Shown here one piece after another: positions 33,663-43,249 of a stretch of DNA of 64,000 bases. Position 1 is the stretch's first letter. Every line of letters begins with the position of its first letter. The position numbers were made by a program, and so were the translations under genes. This stretch comes from Lachnospiraceae bacterium (GTDB taxonomy: Bacteria > Bacillota > Clostridia > Lachnospirales > Lachnospiraceae): assembly GCA_015057455.1 (NCBI GenBank), contig SVEH01000008.1, positions 52,011-116,010 of the forward strand, written 5' to 3'. The notes below the pieces were generated by a model that saw only the letters and a list, made by a program, of their open reading frames with translations, made no database searches and had not been told where the DNA came from.

Positions 33663-34702
33663 GTGCACTATAAAAAAAGAGATTTATGAATTATAAAATG
33701 TTTATTAATGAGGTAGTTGAAAAAATAACAAAGGTATTTAATGAAGGAGTAGGTGGTTATAATGTTTCTGTAAATCATATTATGAAAAATAATGGTATAC
33801 AATTAGACGGCCTGCTAATACATAAGGAGGGACAAAAAATAGCACCAAATATTTATTTAAATGGATACTATACAAAATATAGAAATGGTGCATCTATGGA
33901 TAGTATTATTAATGATATACTAGAATTATACTATAACTCAAGTGAATGTGAGTTTGTAGGACAATTTGATTTGGATTTTGAATATGAGAATATTAAAGAT
34001 TCAATTGTTTACAAGGTGATAAATTTTAAACAGAATATAGAGATGTTAAAGACAATTCCGTATATTAAGATTCTTGATTTAGCAATTATTTTTCAGTGTA
34101 ATGTTAATACATCAGATGAAGCATTGGCATCTATAAGAATTAATAACAGGCATTGCAAATCATGGGGAATAACAACAAGTGAACTGTTATGCATTGCAGC
34201 TAGTAATACACCAAGACTTTTTCCATGTGTTATTAGAAGAATAGAAGATGTAATGAAAGATTTAATTACAAAAGGAGGGCTGGATTTACTAGAAGGTATG
34301 TCTGATTTTAATATTTCTAATATGGTAATGGATGATGATAGTTATTATTATACAGATTCAAACGTGGATGCAGATGTATTAGATGAGATGATTAACAGAG
34401 TGTCATTAAGTAATGCATTTGATATGTATGTATTTACTAATGCTTATGGTATAAATGGAGCATCTGTTATGATGTATAACGGAGTGCTCGAGAGATTTGC
34501 TAAAAGATTAGATAAAGATTTAATTGTTATACCAAGTTCTATTCACGAAATAATTGTTATACCTAAGTGTAAAGATTGGGATGCAGATGGATTAAGAGAT
34601 ATGGTTAGAGAAATAAATTCAACTCAGGTACCAATAGAAGATATTTTATCTAACAGTATCTATACATATTCTCGCAAACAAAATGCATTGCTTCTAGTAT
34701 AA
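33663..34702 (+). CDS. DUF5688-family protein, with alternative upstream GTG frame
   Basis: The main frame starts at ATG 33686 (338 residues, MNYKMFINEVVEKITKVFN) and matches the DUF5688 proteins frequent in Lachnospiraceae; their function is unknown. Segments such as GVGGYNVSVNHIMKNNGIQLDGLLI and the C-terminal IVIPSSIHEIIVIPK are family-like. The best SD (GGAGG, 33650-33654) is 8 nt before a GTG at 33663 in another frame. That frame encodes only eight residues, MHYKKRDL, and its TGA overlaps the ATG (ATGA). An A7 run (33672-33678) lies between; one added A would fuse the frames. The coordinates include this leader frame. Confidence 0.78.
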
Positions 34703-34731
34703 TGTTAGAACAGATAAGAAGTTTAAGTTGC

Positions 34732-34760
34732 TTTACTTTTTTATATAATTATTTTATAAT
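34732..34760 (+). promoter_or_regulatory. Promoter of the tRNA-Arg gene
   Basis: TTTACT (34732-34737), a 17-nt spacer and TATAAT (34755-34760), ending 11 nt before the mature tRNA 5' end. Confidence 0.7.
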
Positions 34761-34771
34761 GGGGAGGTAAA

Positions 34772-34843
34772 GCGCCTATAGCTTAATGGATAAAGCAGAA
34801 GTTTCCGGAGCTTTTAATAGGGGTTCGATTCCCTTTGGGCGCG
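34772..34843 (+). tRNA. tRNA-Arg (anticodon CCG)
   Basis: A cloverleaf is visible. The acceptor GCGCCTA pairs with TGGGCGC, the D stem is GCTT/AAGC, and the anticodon loop TTCCGGA has anticodon CCG at 34805-34807. The T arm is AGGGG-TTCGATT-CCCTT, and the discriminator base is G. The anticodon reads CGG, a rare codon in this AT-rich DNA. The 3' CCA is not encoded. Confidence 0.93.
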
Positions 34844-34850
34844 GAAAAAT

Positions 34851-34889
34851 AAAGAGGACTAGATTACATATAATGTACTAGTCCTCTTT
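34851..34889. terminator. Bidirectional terminator between tRNA-Arg and the DUF6465 gene
   Basis: AAAGAGGACTAG (34851-34862) pairs with CTAGTCCTCTTT (34878-34889), with an inner TACAT/ATGTA. It serves the plus-strand tRNA gene and, read on the other strand, the converging small gene. Confidence 0.85.
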
Positions 34890-34934
34890 AATACTTTAAT
34901 GTGTATTATTATTTACAAACGATTATATGTAAGT

Positions 34935-35132
34935 TTAGAACTCAAAGTCGCTTGTAAATTCACCATTAATTACAAAGTAAATACGGTTTTCTTCTGGTTT
35001 TGCATATAAATCAAGGCTACGAATATCTTTTACTTTGTTACCAGCACCAGTCCAAATAGCCTTAGCTGCATCTACCATAGCTTTATCATTTATTTGCTTA
35101 CCATAGTGTTCTACAAATAATGTTGATTTCAT
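34935..35132 (-). CDS. Small DUF6465-like protein
   Basis: 65 residues: MKSTLFVEHYGKQINDKAMVDAAKAIW, then KVKDIRSLDLYAKPEENRIYFVINGEFTSDFEF. The pattern of a short strand, a helix, then 'KDI..L.LY.KPEE...YYVING' is that of DUF6465 proteins of clostridia; their function is unknown. The ATG at 35132 has GGAGGT 8 nt upstream, so an in-frame ATG 15 nt earlier is rejected as the start. A TATAAT box lies on the minus strand at 35155-35160. Confidence 0.7.
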   Translation of the reverse strand: MKSTLFVEHYGKQINDKAMVDAAKAIWTGAGNKVKDIRSLDLYAKPEENRIYFVINGEFTSDFEF

Positions 35133-35147
35133 AATACAGACCTCCAT

Positions 35148-35466
35148 TACACATTATAATATTTGTTACATTGCAATATTTTATACAAATCCCAATGTAA
35201 ATCATGTTTAAAGTTTCTATATAATATAATATTATAAATTGGAAAAATTTGCAAGTGGGAAAAGTTCCAAAATTTTACATTTGCTAAATATGAAAAATGT
35301 TTTAATAGTAAAAAAATAAGCTATTAAAAGAAGAATCAAGGAATTTATAAAATATATTATTTTAAAAAGATAATATTTACCATATACATTTTTGTAAAAA
35401 TATGGTAAAATAGATTTGTATATTATGGCATAAATTAGGAAATATACTTTTGATAGGAGGATTGTT
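35148..35466. promoter_or_regulatory. 319-nt AT-rich gap with an operator-like dyad
   Basis: TTTACCATAT (35376-35385) and ATATGGTAAA (35400-35409) form a 10-bp inverted repeat with a 14-nt centre, 57 nt before the ATG of the next gene. This size suits a repressor site or a promoter-proximal hairpin. The rest of the gap is very AT-rich with no gene or RNA I can support. Confidence 0.45.
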
Positions 35467-37161
35467 ATGTCAGACGAAATGGACGATTTATTAGCAGGAT
35501 TAGATATAGATGGGTTAGATGATGTTGATGATATTAATGATGACAATCTCAAAAGTTTAGTTGATAATATTGAAGTTACTGGAAGTATAGAAGAGGATAT
35601 GCCTACAAATGTAGGTGGGTCTAGTGGCTCGGCTGCAGATTTTAAAAGAAAAAAGAAACCTACAGAGGATAGGTTTGGAAATATAGATAATGAAATTGCC
35701 GATGATGAAATTGTGGATGTTGATATAGAGGATGTTGACGCCCTTTTGAAGCAAGCTTTTTTAGATGATGATATAAATGAAGATACGGTAGATGAAGCTA
35801 TTAATAATGTTTTATTAGCAGAAGAAGATGAAATAGAGGATTCAGATGAGGATGAAGACGGTGCTGATGAATCAGAAGAACTAGATGATTCATCAGAGAA
35901 TGAAGAAGCTGATGTATTAGATGAAGTTGATGAGTCAGTGGAGGATTTAGAAAAAAATATAGGTAACGAAGATATAGAAATAGAAGAAATTAATGAAACA
36001 AGCGATATTCAAGAGAGTGATGAAAGCGTAGAAGATGATATCGTAGTTAAAGAAAATAAAGATACTGCAGACAGTAAAGCTAGTAAAGCTAGTAAAGCTA
36101 GTAAAGGTACAAAAAAAGTGAGCCAAAAGAAAGCAAGTGCCACTAGCGATAATAAAGGAAAAAAAGCTACAGCAAATGGTACTAAAGAAAAGAAGACGAA
36201 GAGCAATGTTAATGTAGATGAAATGTCTAAAGTGGCTAATAAGGCGGCTGCAAAGGCTGCTAATAAAGCTGCTAAAGCGGCTGAGAAGGCAGCTAATAAA
36301 GCTGCAAAAGCAGAGAAGATGAAGAAAAATAAAATTTCATTTACAACTAAAATGTCATATGTATATGATAAACTATTTGCTAATATAGAAGATGAAAAAT
36401 ATGATGAAAAGATTTATAAAGAGGAACAAAGAGCAGCAGATAGAAAAAAAATAAGCAAAGAGAGAAAAAAAGAGCTTGCAGAAGCAAAGAAAATAGCTGA
36501 TGCTGAGGAAAAGGCTAAGAAATTAGAAGAAAAGGAAAAGGCAAAAGCTAAGAAAAATGAAGCTCGTAAGAAAAAGCAAACACAAGCAAAGGAAGCTAAG
36601 GCTAGAAGAAAAGCTGAATACGAAGAAGAATTAAAACGCGAGCCAATAGGAAGAATTAATAAATTAGGAGCAACAGTGGTGTTTGCATTTGTTGGTGTTA
36701 TATTATTATCCATTGTATTATTTGCCAATGGTTTGAGAGATAATATCGATTTTGAAAAAGAAGCAGAGATTTTAATGAATAAGGGTAATTATGAAATGGC
36801 ATATGTCAAATTACTAACAGATCCTAATTTGGATAGAGAAAGTATGCTATATCAACAACTACAATTAATACAATCTCTTAATAAACAATTAAGTTATTAT
36901 ACAAGTGCAGTTTCTCTACACGATAGAGAAGAGGCATTAAATGCTTTAGTTGTAGGAGTGAAGAAATATGATGAGGGCAATAAAAAAGCAAAAACACTTG
37001 CAATAGTAGATGAATATAATCAAGTATATAAGGAATTGAAAAAACACTTAAAAGAAGAGTTTGAGATTTCTGAAAAACAAGCTAGAGAGATATACTATAT
37101 AAATGACGATGAGGAATATTCTGAAAGAATAGCAATCGTATGTGAAGAAAGTAAAAAGTAG
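35467..37161 (+). CDS. Low-complexity charged membrane protein
   Basis: This is a 564-residue protein I do not recognise. Residues 1-205 are extremely acidic (Asp/Glu runs). About 205-390 are Lys/Ala-rich and predicted helical or coiled coil, with tandem KAS units (36075-36107: three AGTAAAGCT repeats) and an Ala/Lys heptad-like stretch. One transmembrane helix (about 397-418, ATVVFAFVGVILLSIVLFANG) leads to an outside domain of about 140 residues with helical repeats (AEILMNKGNYEMAYVKLLTD looks TPR-like). The opposite charges of the two cytoplasmic parts suggest self-association. SD: TAGGAGG. Confidence 0.75.
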   Translation: MSDEMDDLLAGLDIDGLDDVDDINDDNLKSLVDNIEVTGSIEEDMPTNVGGSSGSAADFKRKKKPTEDRFGNIDNEIADDEIVDVDIEDVDALLKQAFLDDDINEDTVDEAINNVLLAEEDEIEDSDEDEDGADESEELDDSSENEEADVLDEVDESVEDLEKNIGNEDIEIEEINETSDIQESDESVEDDIVVKENKDTADSKASKASKASKGTKKVSQKKASATSDNKGKKATANGTKEKKTKSNVNVDEMSKVANKAAAKAANKAAKAAEKAANKAAKAEKMKKNKISFTTKMSYVYDKLFANIEDEKYDEKIYKEEQRAADRKKISKERKKELAEAKKIADAEEKAKKLEEKEKAKAKKNEARKKKQTQAKEAKARRKAEYEEELKREPIGRINKLGATVVFAFVGVILLSIVLFANGLRDNIDFEKEAEILMNKGNYEMAYVKLLTDPNLDRESMLYQQLQLIQSLNKQLSYYTSAVSLHDREEALNALVVGVKKYDEGNKKAKTLAIVDEYNQVYKELKKHLKEEFEISEKQAREIYYINDDEEYSERIAIVCEESKK

Positions 37162-37258
37162 ATAGAAAGGTCAAAACAGTATATGACATGTAATGGTGTA
37201 CGAAGAGATATACTATGATGTGATAAAAGATATGAAGTAAATAAAAGAGGTAGTTTTC

Positions 37259-37924
37259 ATGTTTGAAATTAATAAAGAATGGGAAGAAGTTTTAAAAGAG
37301 GAATTTGCAAAAGATTATTACAAAGAATTAATGGATTTTGTTATGGAAGAGTATGATAATACGCAGGTATTTCCACCTAGAGAGTGTGTGTTTAGTGCAT
37401 TTGAATATACACCTCTTAGTAAGGTAAAGTGTGTAATACTTGGGCAAGACCCATATCATAATGATGGGCAAGCACATGGATTAGCATTTTCTGTAAATAA
37501 GGATATTGCCATACCCCCTTCATTAGTTAATATTTATAAGGAATTAGAAAGTGATGAAGGAATTACTATACCAGATAATGGATATCTTGTATCATGGGCT
37601 AAGCAAGGAGTATTGCTTCTTAATACTGTATTTACGGTAAGGGCCCACGAACCTAATTCACATAAGAATAAAGGATGGGAGAAGTTTACCGATGCTATAA
37701 TAGATGTGCTTAATAAACAGGATAGACCAATAGTATATTTGCTATGGGGTAAACCAGCTCAAACAAAGATAAAAAGACTAAATAATCCAAAGCATTTAAT
37801 ACTTACAGCACCTCATCCAAGTCCACTTTCATCATATAGAGGATTTTTTGGATGTAAACACTTCAGTAAAGCCAATGAATTCTTAACTAGCAATAACATA
37901 GACAGAATAAATTGGCAGATATAA
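37259..37924 (+). CDS. ung: Uracil-DNA glycosylase
   Basis: Family 1 UDG (221 residues) that removes uracil from DNA. The water-activating motif is LGQDPYHNDGQAHGLAFSV, the uracil-binding segment is LLNTVFTVR, LLWGKPAQ follows, and the catalytic His/leucine loop is HPSPLSSYRGFFGCKHFSKAN. Full length. The stop codon is followed after 5 nt by the repeat at 37930. Confidence 0.97.
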   Translation: MFEINKEWEEVLKEEFAKDYYKELMDFVMEEYDNTQVFPPRECVFSAFEYTPLSKVKCVILGQDPYHNDGQAHGLAFSVNKDIAIPPSLVNIYKELESDEGITIPDNGYLVSWAKQGVLLLNTVFTVRAHEPNSHKNKGWEKFTDAIIDVLNKQDRPIVYLLWGKPAQTKIKRLNNPKHLILTAPHPSPLSSYRGFFGCKHFSKANEFLTSNNIDRINWQI

Positions 37925-38052
37925 GCAAACTATAATTTGTCGGGTTCTTGTGCCCCTGTCATTCTGACAGAGGCCTAATTAATTTTGAGCTTCGCTCAAA
38001 ATTCGGGAGTTTTTTTAGCTCCGCAAGTGTTTTATACTTTTATCCTAGTTCC

Positions 38053-38207
38053 AAATTTAAGAGAATATAATATATTTTTCTCACCGCTTGCGCTCCGTTG
38101 CAAAGCGTAACGGTCGTTAAGTTCATACTTCGCATAATTTATGCTCGTATTCACTAAACGCCGACGGTTTGCAAACCCCGAAAAATATACTATATTCTCT
38201 TAAATTT
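38053..38207. repeat. 155-nt hairpin element inserted in the larger repeat
   Basis: The 28-bp arms 38053-38080 and 38180-38207 are complementary at 27 of 28 positions (left arm begins AAATTTAAGAGAATATA). The interior folds further: GCATAA/TTATGC at the centre, then ATAC/GTAT, AGT/ACT and CGTT/AACG. The copy at 63.8 kb lacks about 220 bp at exactly this place, so it is probably a separate insertion. It resembles a MITE. Confidence 0.65.
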
Positions 38208-38262
38208 TAACCCTTGCTTATGAGTATTATAGCTTTTATAAGATAATCCTTTTTTTGTTATA

Positions 38263-38520
38263 TTCTTACCATAATTACTGTTTTGGCTCTCATGGGTAGA
38301 TTTATAAAACAAAGAATAATTATATCTATATGCTTTAGTACACAGCAAATAATAAAGGGGCTCGAATATATATGTTTAAAGGTGTCTGAGCCCCTCGGCA
38401 CTTAGTGATTTCAAGCATCAGCGCCGAAAGAACTTAGTGTCCGCTAGGCGCGAAGTCAAGTGAGAACGTCCATTAAACATATATATTCGAACCCGTATTA
38501 TTGCGTCACTAGAACTGTAA
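38263..38520. repeat. Conserved core of the repeat, with 22-nt-arm hairpin
   Basis: 38263-38389 is identical over 127 nt to 63874-64000. Arms 38358-38379 and 38473-38494 (CGAATATATATGTTTAA and its complement) pair at 21 of 22 positions and enclose about 93 nt of G+C-richer sequence. Two ACTTAGTG repeats lie inside, together with a competing GGGGCTC/GAGCCCC stem (38357-38363 with 38389-38395). GCGTCACTAGAAC follows at 38503-38515, as in the 31.6-kb hairpin element. Confidence 0.65.
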
Positions 38521-38641
38521 ACTAAAACTTTCGCGGAGCTAAAAACTCCCAATTTGAGCGTTAGCTCAAATTATAAAGAAGCTTAAATACCACATGCCCC
38601 TGTCGGAACGACAGGGGCACAAGAAACCTACAAATTATAGT

Positions 38642-41600
38642 TTATTTATTTAGGTCTAATTCTTTGTCTAGATTTTTGAATGCTGTTGAAAGCATAAGTT
38701 TAATTCTGTTTAATTGGTTAACCTCACTAGCACCTGGGTCATAGTCAACTGCAACGATGTTTGATTCAGGATATTTAGCTCGTAGAGCTTTAATAACACC
38801 TTTTCCAACTATGTGGTTTGGTAAACATGCAAATGGTTGAGCACAAACAATGTTATTAACACCACTTGTGATAAGTTCGAGCATTTCACCTGTTAAGAAC
38901 CATCCTTCACCTGTTTGATTTCCAAGTGATACAAATTCTTCAGCCATATCTCCTAAGTGATTAATTTTAGCTGGTGCAGTAAAACGTTTGCTCTCTGTAA
39001 GTGCCTTTGTAATAGGTTTTCTGAAATTATTTATTAATCTAATAAAAGAGTTATTACCTATAGTTGCTAATTTACTCTTGCCAAAGTATAGATATTTGTA
39101 ATTTGAGTTATAGCAACAATATAGTAAAAAGTCTACTAAATCAGGAACAACAGCTTCAGCCCCTTCAGCTTCAAGTAAGTCAACTAAGTAGTTATTAGCA
39201 GCAGGGTGGAATTTCACAAGAATTTCTCCAACTACACCTACTTTAGGTTTTCTTTCATCTGTTATAGGATGATTATCAAATTCTTCAACTATTTGTTTTA
39301 CTGTTTTGTTAAAGTCTCTCCAACTTCCTGTTTTTAGTGCCTCGGCACATTTGTTATTCCATTTTTCAAAGAGAGCATTAGTAGAACCTTTTTCTACTTC
39401 ATATGGTCTTGTTGCATATAGAACTCTCATCAATAAATCTCCGTATAATAGAGATTGCATTGCCTTAACAAAAAGTCCAGGAGTAAATTTAAATCCAGGG
39501 TTCTTTTCAATTCCTGTAAAGCTAAGTGATACAACAGGAATATGTCCTAATTCAGCTTTTTCTAATGCACGTCTAATAAAACTAATATAGTTTGTTGCAC
39601 GACATCCACCACCAGTTTGAGTGATAAGTACAGCAACTTTATTTGTGTCATATTCACCTGATTGCAGAGCATCTAATATTTGACCTACAACTAGTAGTGA
39701 AGGATAACATGCGTCATTATTAACATACTTTAAACCTGAATCTAATATATCCTTTGAATCTTTTTCAAGTAAAGCTAATTTATATCCTGATGCATTAAAT
39801 GCATGTGATAATAATTTGAAATGAATAGGTGACATCTGAGGACACAATATAGTGTATTCTTTATTCATTTCTTTTGTGTATATAACACGATTATGTTCGT
39901 ATTTTGCATTAGCATGAAGTTTGATTTTCTTAAGTTCTCTATCTTTTACGGCAGATAGAAGAGAGCGAATTCTTATTTTGGCTGCGCCTAAGTTATTAAC
40001 TTCATCTATTTTAAGTGTTGTATATATCTTTCCTGCTGCAGTTAGGATATCCTTAACTTGGTCAGTTGTAACAGCATCTAGTCCACAACCAAATGAATTA
40101 AGTTGAATTAATTCTAGGTTAGATTTAGTAGCTACATAAGAAGCAGCAGCATATAATCTGGAGTGATACATCCATTGATCCATAACTATTAGAGGACGTC
40201 TTATTCTACCTAGGTGAGCAATACTATCTTCTGTTAATACAGCAACACCATAACTGTTTATTAGTTGTGGAAGTCCATGGTTAACTTCACTATCAATATG
40301 ATATGGTCTACCAGCAAGAACAATACCTCTTTTGCCTGTTTTCTCTAAGTATTCTAATGTTTCTTCACCTTTGTTTTGTAGGCGTGTACGTACAAATAGA
40401 AGTTCAGACCAACCTAACTCGACAGCTTCTTTAATTTCGCGTTCATTAATTCCTTTTTCCTTAAATAATGTAAGTAATCTTTTTTGTATAATTTCTTTAC
40501 TTTCAAAAGAAAGGAAAGGATTCTCAAATTTGATTTTATGTTCACTAATTGCATCTAAATTATTCTTTATATTCTCACCATATGAAGTAACAATAGGGCA
40601 GTTGAAATGATTGCCTGATTCAGGAGTTTCATTTCTTTCGTATGCTACACATGGATAGAATATATAGTCAATTTTTTGGTTAATTAGCCATGATATATGT
40701 CCATGAACTAATTTTGCAGGATAGCATTCTGATTCACTAGGAATTGAATCTATTCCTAAAGAATATATCTTATGTGATGACTCTGGTGATAAAACAACAC
40801 GATATCCTAATTTAGTGAAGAACTTAAACCAAAATGGATAGTTTTCATACATATTAAGAACTCGTGGAATACCAACAGTACCACGTTTTGCTTTGGCTGC
40901 ATCTAATGGCTCATAGCTAAAAGTGATTTTTTTCTTATAATCAAATAAGTTTGGTATATTTTCTTTTGATTTTTCGTTATTTAATCCTTTTTCACATCTG
41001 TTACCAGAAATAAAACGTCTACCACCTGAAAATTTATTAATTGTCAAATGACAGCTATTAGTACATCCTTTACATCTAGTAAGAGATGTTTCAAACTTCA
41101 AATCATTAATTTGCTCTATAGTTAACATAGTTGTTTCAACTTGAGGATCATAGTGTTCCCTTGCAATAAGAGCACAACCAAATGCTCCCATAATACCAGC
41201 AATATCTGGACGAATAGCTTCACATTCTGATATTGTTTCAAAACTTTTTAATACGGCATCATTATAGAAAGTACCGCCTTGAACAACTATATGAGAACCC
41301 AAATCCTTAGGTGATGTAATTTTAATAACTTTATATAGCGCATTTTTAATAACAGAATATGCTAGTCCTGAAGAAATATCAGCAACAGTAGCACCTTCTT
41401 TTTGAGCTTGCTTAACCTTAGAATTCATAAATACCGTACATCGAGTTCCTAGGTCGACAGGATTCTCAGCAAATAGTGCAACTTTAGCAAAATCAGCTAC
41501 AGAATAGTTAAGAGATTTCGCAAAGGTTTCTATAAATGATCCACATCCTGATGAACAGGCCTCATTAAGTTGAACACTATCAACAGAACCATTCTTAATT

Positions 41601-42895
41601 TTAATACATTTCATATCTTGCCCACCAATATCTAAGATACAGTCAACGGCAGGGTCAAAGAATGAAGCAGCATAGTAATGGGCAACAGTTTCAACCTCAC
41701 CTTCATCAAGTAGTAAAGCTGCTTTTATTAATGCTTCACCATAACCAGTAGAGCATGAACGTACAATAGTAGCACTATCTGGTAATAGTGAATATATTTC
41801 TTTTATTGATTTTATTGCTGTTTTTAATGGACTACCATTGTTATTGCTATAGAATGAGTATAACAATGAACCATCTTCACCTACTAAAGCAACTTTTGTA
41901 GTTGTTGAACCAGCATCTATACCAAGGAAACAATTACCTTCATAAGTTGCAAGATCAGCTTTTTTTACTGTATGTAACTTATGTTTATTGGTAAAATCTT
42001 CATATTCTTTTTCGTTCTTAAATAATGGGTCTAATCTGGCAACTTCAAATTCCATCTTAATATCTGAAGAAAGTTTATTTAATAAAGAGTCTATAGGTAC
42101 TAATATATCTTCTTTTGCATTAAGTGCAGAACCCATAGCAGCAAATAAATGTGGATTCTCTGGAGCTATAACGTTCTCTGGAGCTAAATTTAGAGTACGA
42201 ATAAACGCTTTCTTTAATTCAGTTAAGAAATATAATGGTCCTCCAAGGAATGCAACATTACCTTTGATTGGTTTTCCACAAGCTAATCCACTTATTGTTT
42301 GATTTACAACAGCTTGGAAAATAGAAGCAGCAAGGTCAGGTTTAGTAGCTCCTTCATTAATTAGTGGTTGTATATCTGTTTTGGCAAAAACGCCGCATCT
42401 TGCAGCAATAGGATATAGTGCCTCATAGTCTTTGGCATATTCATTAAGACCACTAGCATCAGTTTTTAGTAAAGAAGCCATTTGGTCAATAAAAGAACCT
42501 GTACCACCAGCACAGATACCATTCATACGTTGTTCTATTCCATTTGTAAAATATATAATTTTAGCATCTTCTCCACCAAGCTCAACACATACATCTGTTT
42601 GTGGAGCGACTTCTTGTAATGATGTTGCAACAGCTACAACTTCTTGAGTAAATGGAACATCAAGATGTGTTGCAAGTGCAAGTCCACCAGAACCAGTTAT
42701 CATAGGTGATATATCTATATTGCCTAATTCATTCTTGGCATCTTGTAATATACCTAGAAGTGTTTCTTGAATATTGGCATAATGTCTTTTGTAATCTGAA
42801 AAAATAACCTCATGGGCTACATTGAGAATCGCAACTTTTACAGTTGTTGATCCTATATCAATTCCTAATGTATATCTTTGTTTGTTTTCTTTCAT
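38642..42895 (-). CDS. Giant 2-hydroxyacyl-CoA dehydratase activator-like protein
   Basis: The protein has 1417 residues. Two BadF/HgdC-type ASKHA ATPase modules lie at about 6-260 ([36 protein letters not shown]) and about 322-585 ([30 protein letters not shown]), each with cysteines for a bridging [4Fe-4S] cluster. A cysteine cluster [10 protein letters not shown] follows near 615. Then come a DUF2229-type domain (about 665-890) and a COG3581-like dehydratase-subunit region (about 1000-1400). Small activators reduce 2-hydroxyacyl-CoA dehydratases with ATP; the substrate of this fused form is unknown. It is monocistronic with its own promoter and an odd SD arrangement. Confidence 0.87.
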   Translation of the reverse strand: MKENKQRYTLGIDIGSTTVKVAILNVAHEVIFSDYKRHYANIQETLLGILQDAKNELGNIDISPMITGSGGLALATHLDVPFTQEVVAVATSLQEVAPQTDVCVELGGEDAKIIYFTNGIEQRMNGICAGGTGSFIDQMASLLKTDASGLNEYAKDYEALYPIAARCGVFAKTDIQPLINEGATKPDLAASIFQAVVNQTISGLACGKPIKGNVAFLGGPLYFLTELKKAFIRTLNLAPENVIAPENPHLFAAMGSALNAKEDILVPIDSLLNKLSSDIKMEFEVARLDPLFKNEKEYEDFTNKHKLHTVKKADLATYEGNCFLGIDAGSTTTKVALVGEDGSLLYSFYSNNNGSPLKTAIKSIKEIYSLLPDSATIVRSCSTGYGEALIKAALLLDEGEVETVAHYYAASFFDPAVDCILDIGGQDMKCIKIKNGSVDSVQLNEACSSGCGSFIETFAKSLNYSVADFAKVALFAENPVDLGTRCTVFMNSKVKQAQKEGATVADISSGLAYSVIKNALYKVIKITSPKDLGSHIVVQGGTFYNDAVLKSFETISECEAIRPDIAGIMGAFGCALIAREHYDPQVETTMLTIEQINDLKFETSLTRCKGCTNSCHLTINKFSGGRRFISGNRCEKGLNNEKSKENIPNLFDYKKKITFSYEPLDAAKAKRGTVGIPRVLNMYENYPFWFKFFTKLGYRVVLSPESSHKIYSLGIDSIPSESECYPAKLVHGHISWLINQKIDYIFYPCVAYERNETPESGNHFNCPIVTSYGENIKNNLDAISEHKIKFENPFLSFESKEIIQKRLLTLFKEKGINEREIKEAVELGWSELLFVRTRLQNKGEETLEYLEKTGKRGIVLAGRPYHIDSEVNHGLPQLINSYGVAVLTEDSIAHLGRIRRPLIVMDQWMYHSRLYAAASYVATKSNLELIQLNSFGCGLDAVTTDQVKDILTAAGKIYTTLKIDEVNNLGAAKIRIRSLLSAVKDRELKKIKLHANAKYEHNRVIYTKEMNKEYTILCPQMSPIHFKLLSHAFNASGYKLALLEKDSKDILDSGLKYVNNDACYPSLLVVGQILDALQSGEYDTNKVAVLITQTGGGCRATNYISFIRRALEKAELGHIPVVSLSFTGIEKNPGFKFTPGLFVKAMQSLLYGDLLMRVLYATRPYEVEKGSTNALFEKWNNKCAEALKTGSWRDFNKTVKQIVEEFDNHPITDERKPKVGVVGEILVKFHPAANNYLVDLLEAEGAEAVVPDLVDFLLYCCYNSNYKYLYFGKSKLATIGNNSFIRLINNFRKPITKALTESKRFTAPAKINHLGDMAEEFVSLGNQTGEGWFLTGEMLELITSGVNNIVCAQPFACLPNHIVGKGVIKALRAKYPESNIVAVDYDPGASEVNQLNRIKLMLSTAFKNLDKELDLNK

Positions 42896-42927
42896 AATAA
42901 GCTAGAGTATAAAAACTCTATTCCTCC
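42896..42927 (-). promoter_or_regulatory. SD and start codon separated by a hairpin
   Basis: On the minus strand the only good SD (GGAGG, 42923-42927) is 27 nt before the ATG. Between them TAGAGT (42915-42920) pairs with ACTCTA (42903-42908). Removing the hairpin leaves 9 nt, ideal spacing. An in-frame TAG (42902-42904) three codons before the ATG rules out an earlier start. Confidence 0.7.
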
Positions 42928-42968
42928 TTTTTTGCTTCAAAATACTAAACCTTTGTATAAACATACCC

Positions 42969-42997
42969 ATTATATGACAAAAAAGCTTTAAATTCAA
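42969..42997 (-). promoter_or_regulatory. Promoter of the dehydratase-activator gene
   Basis: On the minus strand TTGAAT (42992-42997), a 17-nt spacer and TATAAT (42969-42974). The predicted leader is about 67 nt. The rest of 43000-43249 is AT-rich and shows nothing else I can support. Confidence 0.78.
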
Positions 42998-43249
42998 CAA
43001 AATATTTATAAAATGTTATGAATAAATAATAAAATGTAAGTATTGTAGAACATACAATAGAATTAATAATATTGTTTAAAATAAAGGGAATTTTTTAGAA
43101 TAATTAAAGGTGGTAGTAATAGATAATATGTTAAATAAATAACTAATAAAATAAATAGCTAATATAATAACTAATAAGTTACTAAGTTTGTAGGTAACTA
43201 TTACTTGATTATAGAATATAATGAAATATATAAAGTAATAGGTGAAATT

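Larger units (their letters stand above)
37930..38640. repeat. 711-bp repeat element with long terminal inverted repeats
   Basis: The left end (37930 to about 38034) and right end (about 38526-38640) are inverted copies of one module. In order each has CTATAATTTGT, a GGTTCTTGTGCC-like stretch, a CCCTGTC/GACAG hairpin, a TTTGAGC/GCTCAAA hairpin, GGGAGTTTTT, AGCTCCGC and GTTTTA. The element fills the gap between the convergent ung and dehydratase-activator genes: 5 nt from one stop codon and 1 nt from the other. The interior holds a 155-nt hairpin element and a GC-richer hairpin core. There is no protein-coding frame of note. A partial copy begins at 63808. Confidence 0.75.

Noticed and set aside
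38081..38179. Coding frame or IS fragment within the repeat
   Set aside because: No frame above about 40 codons and no transposase motif; the sequence is explained by base pairing.
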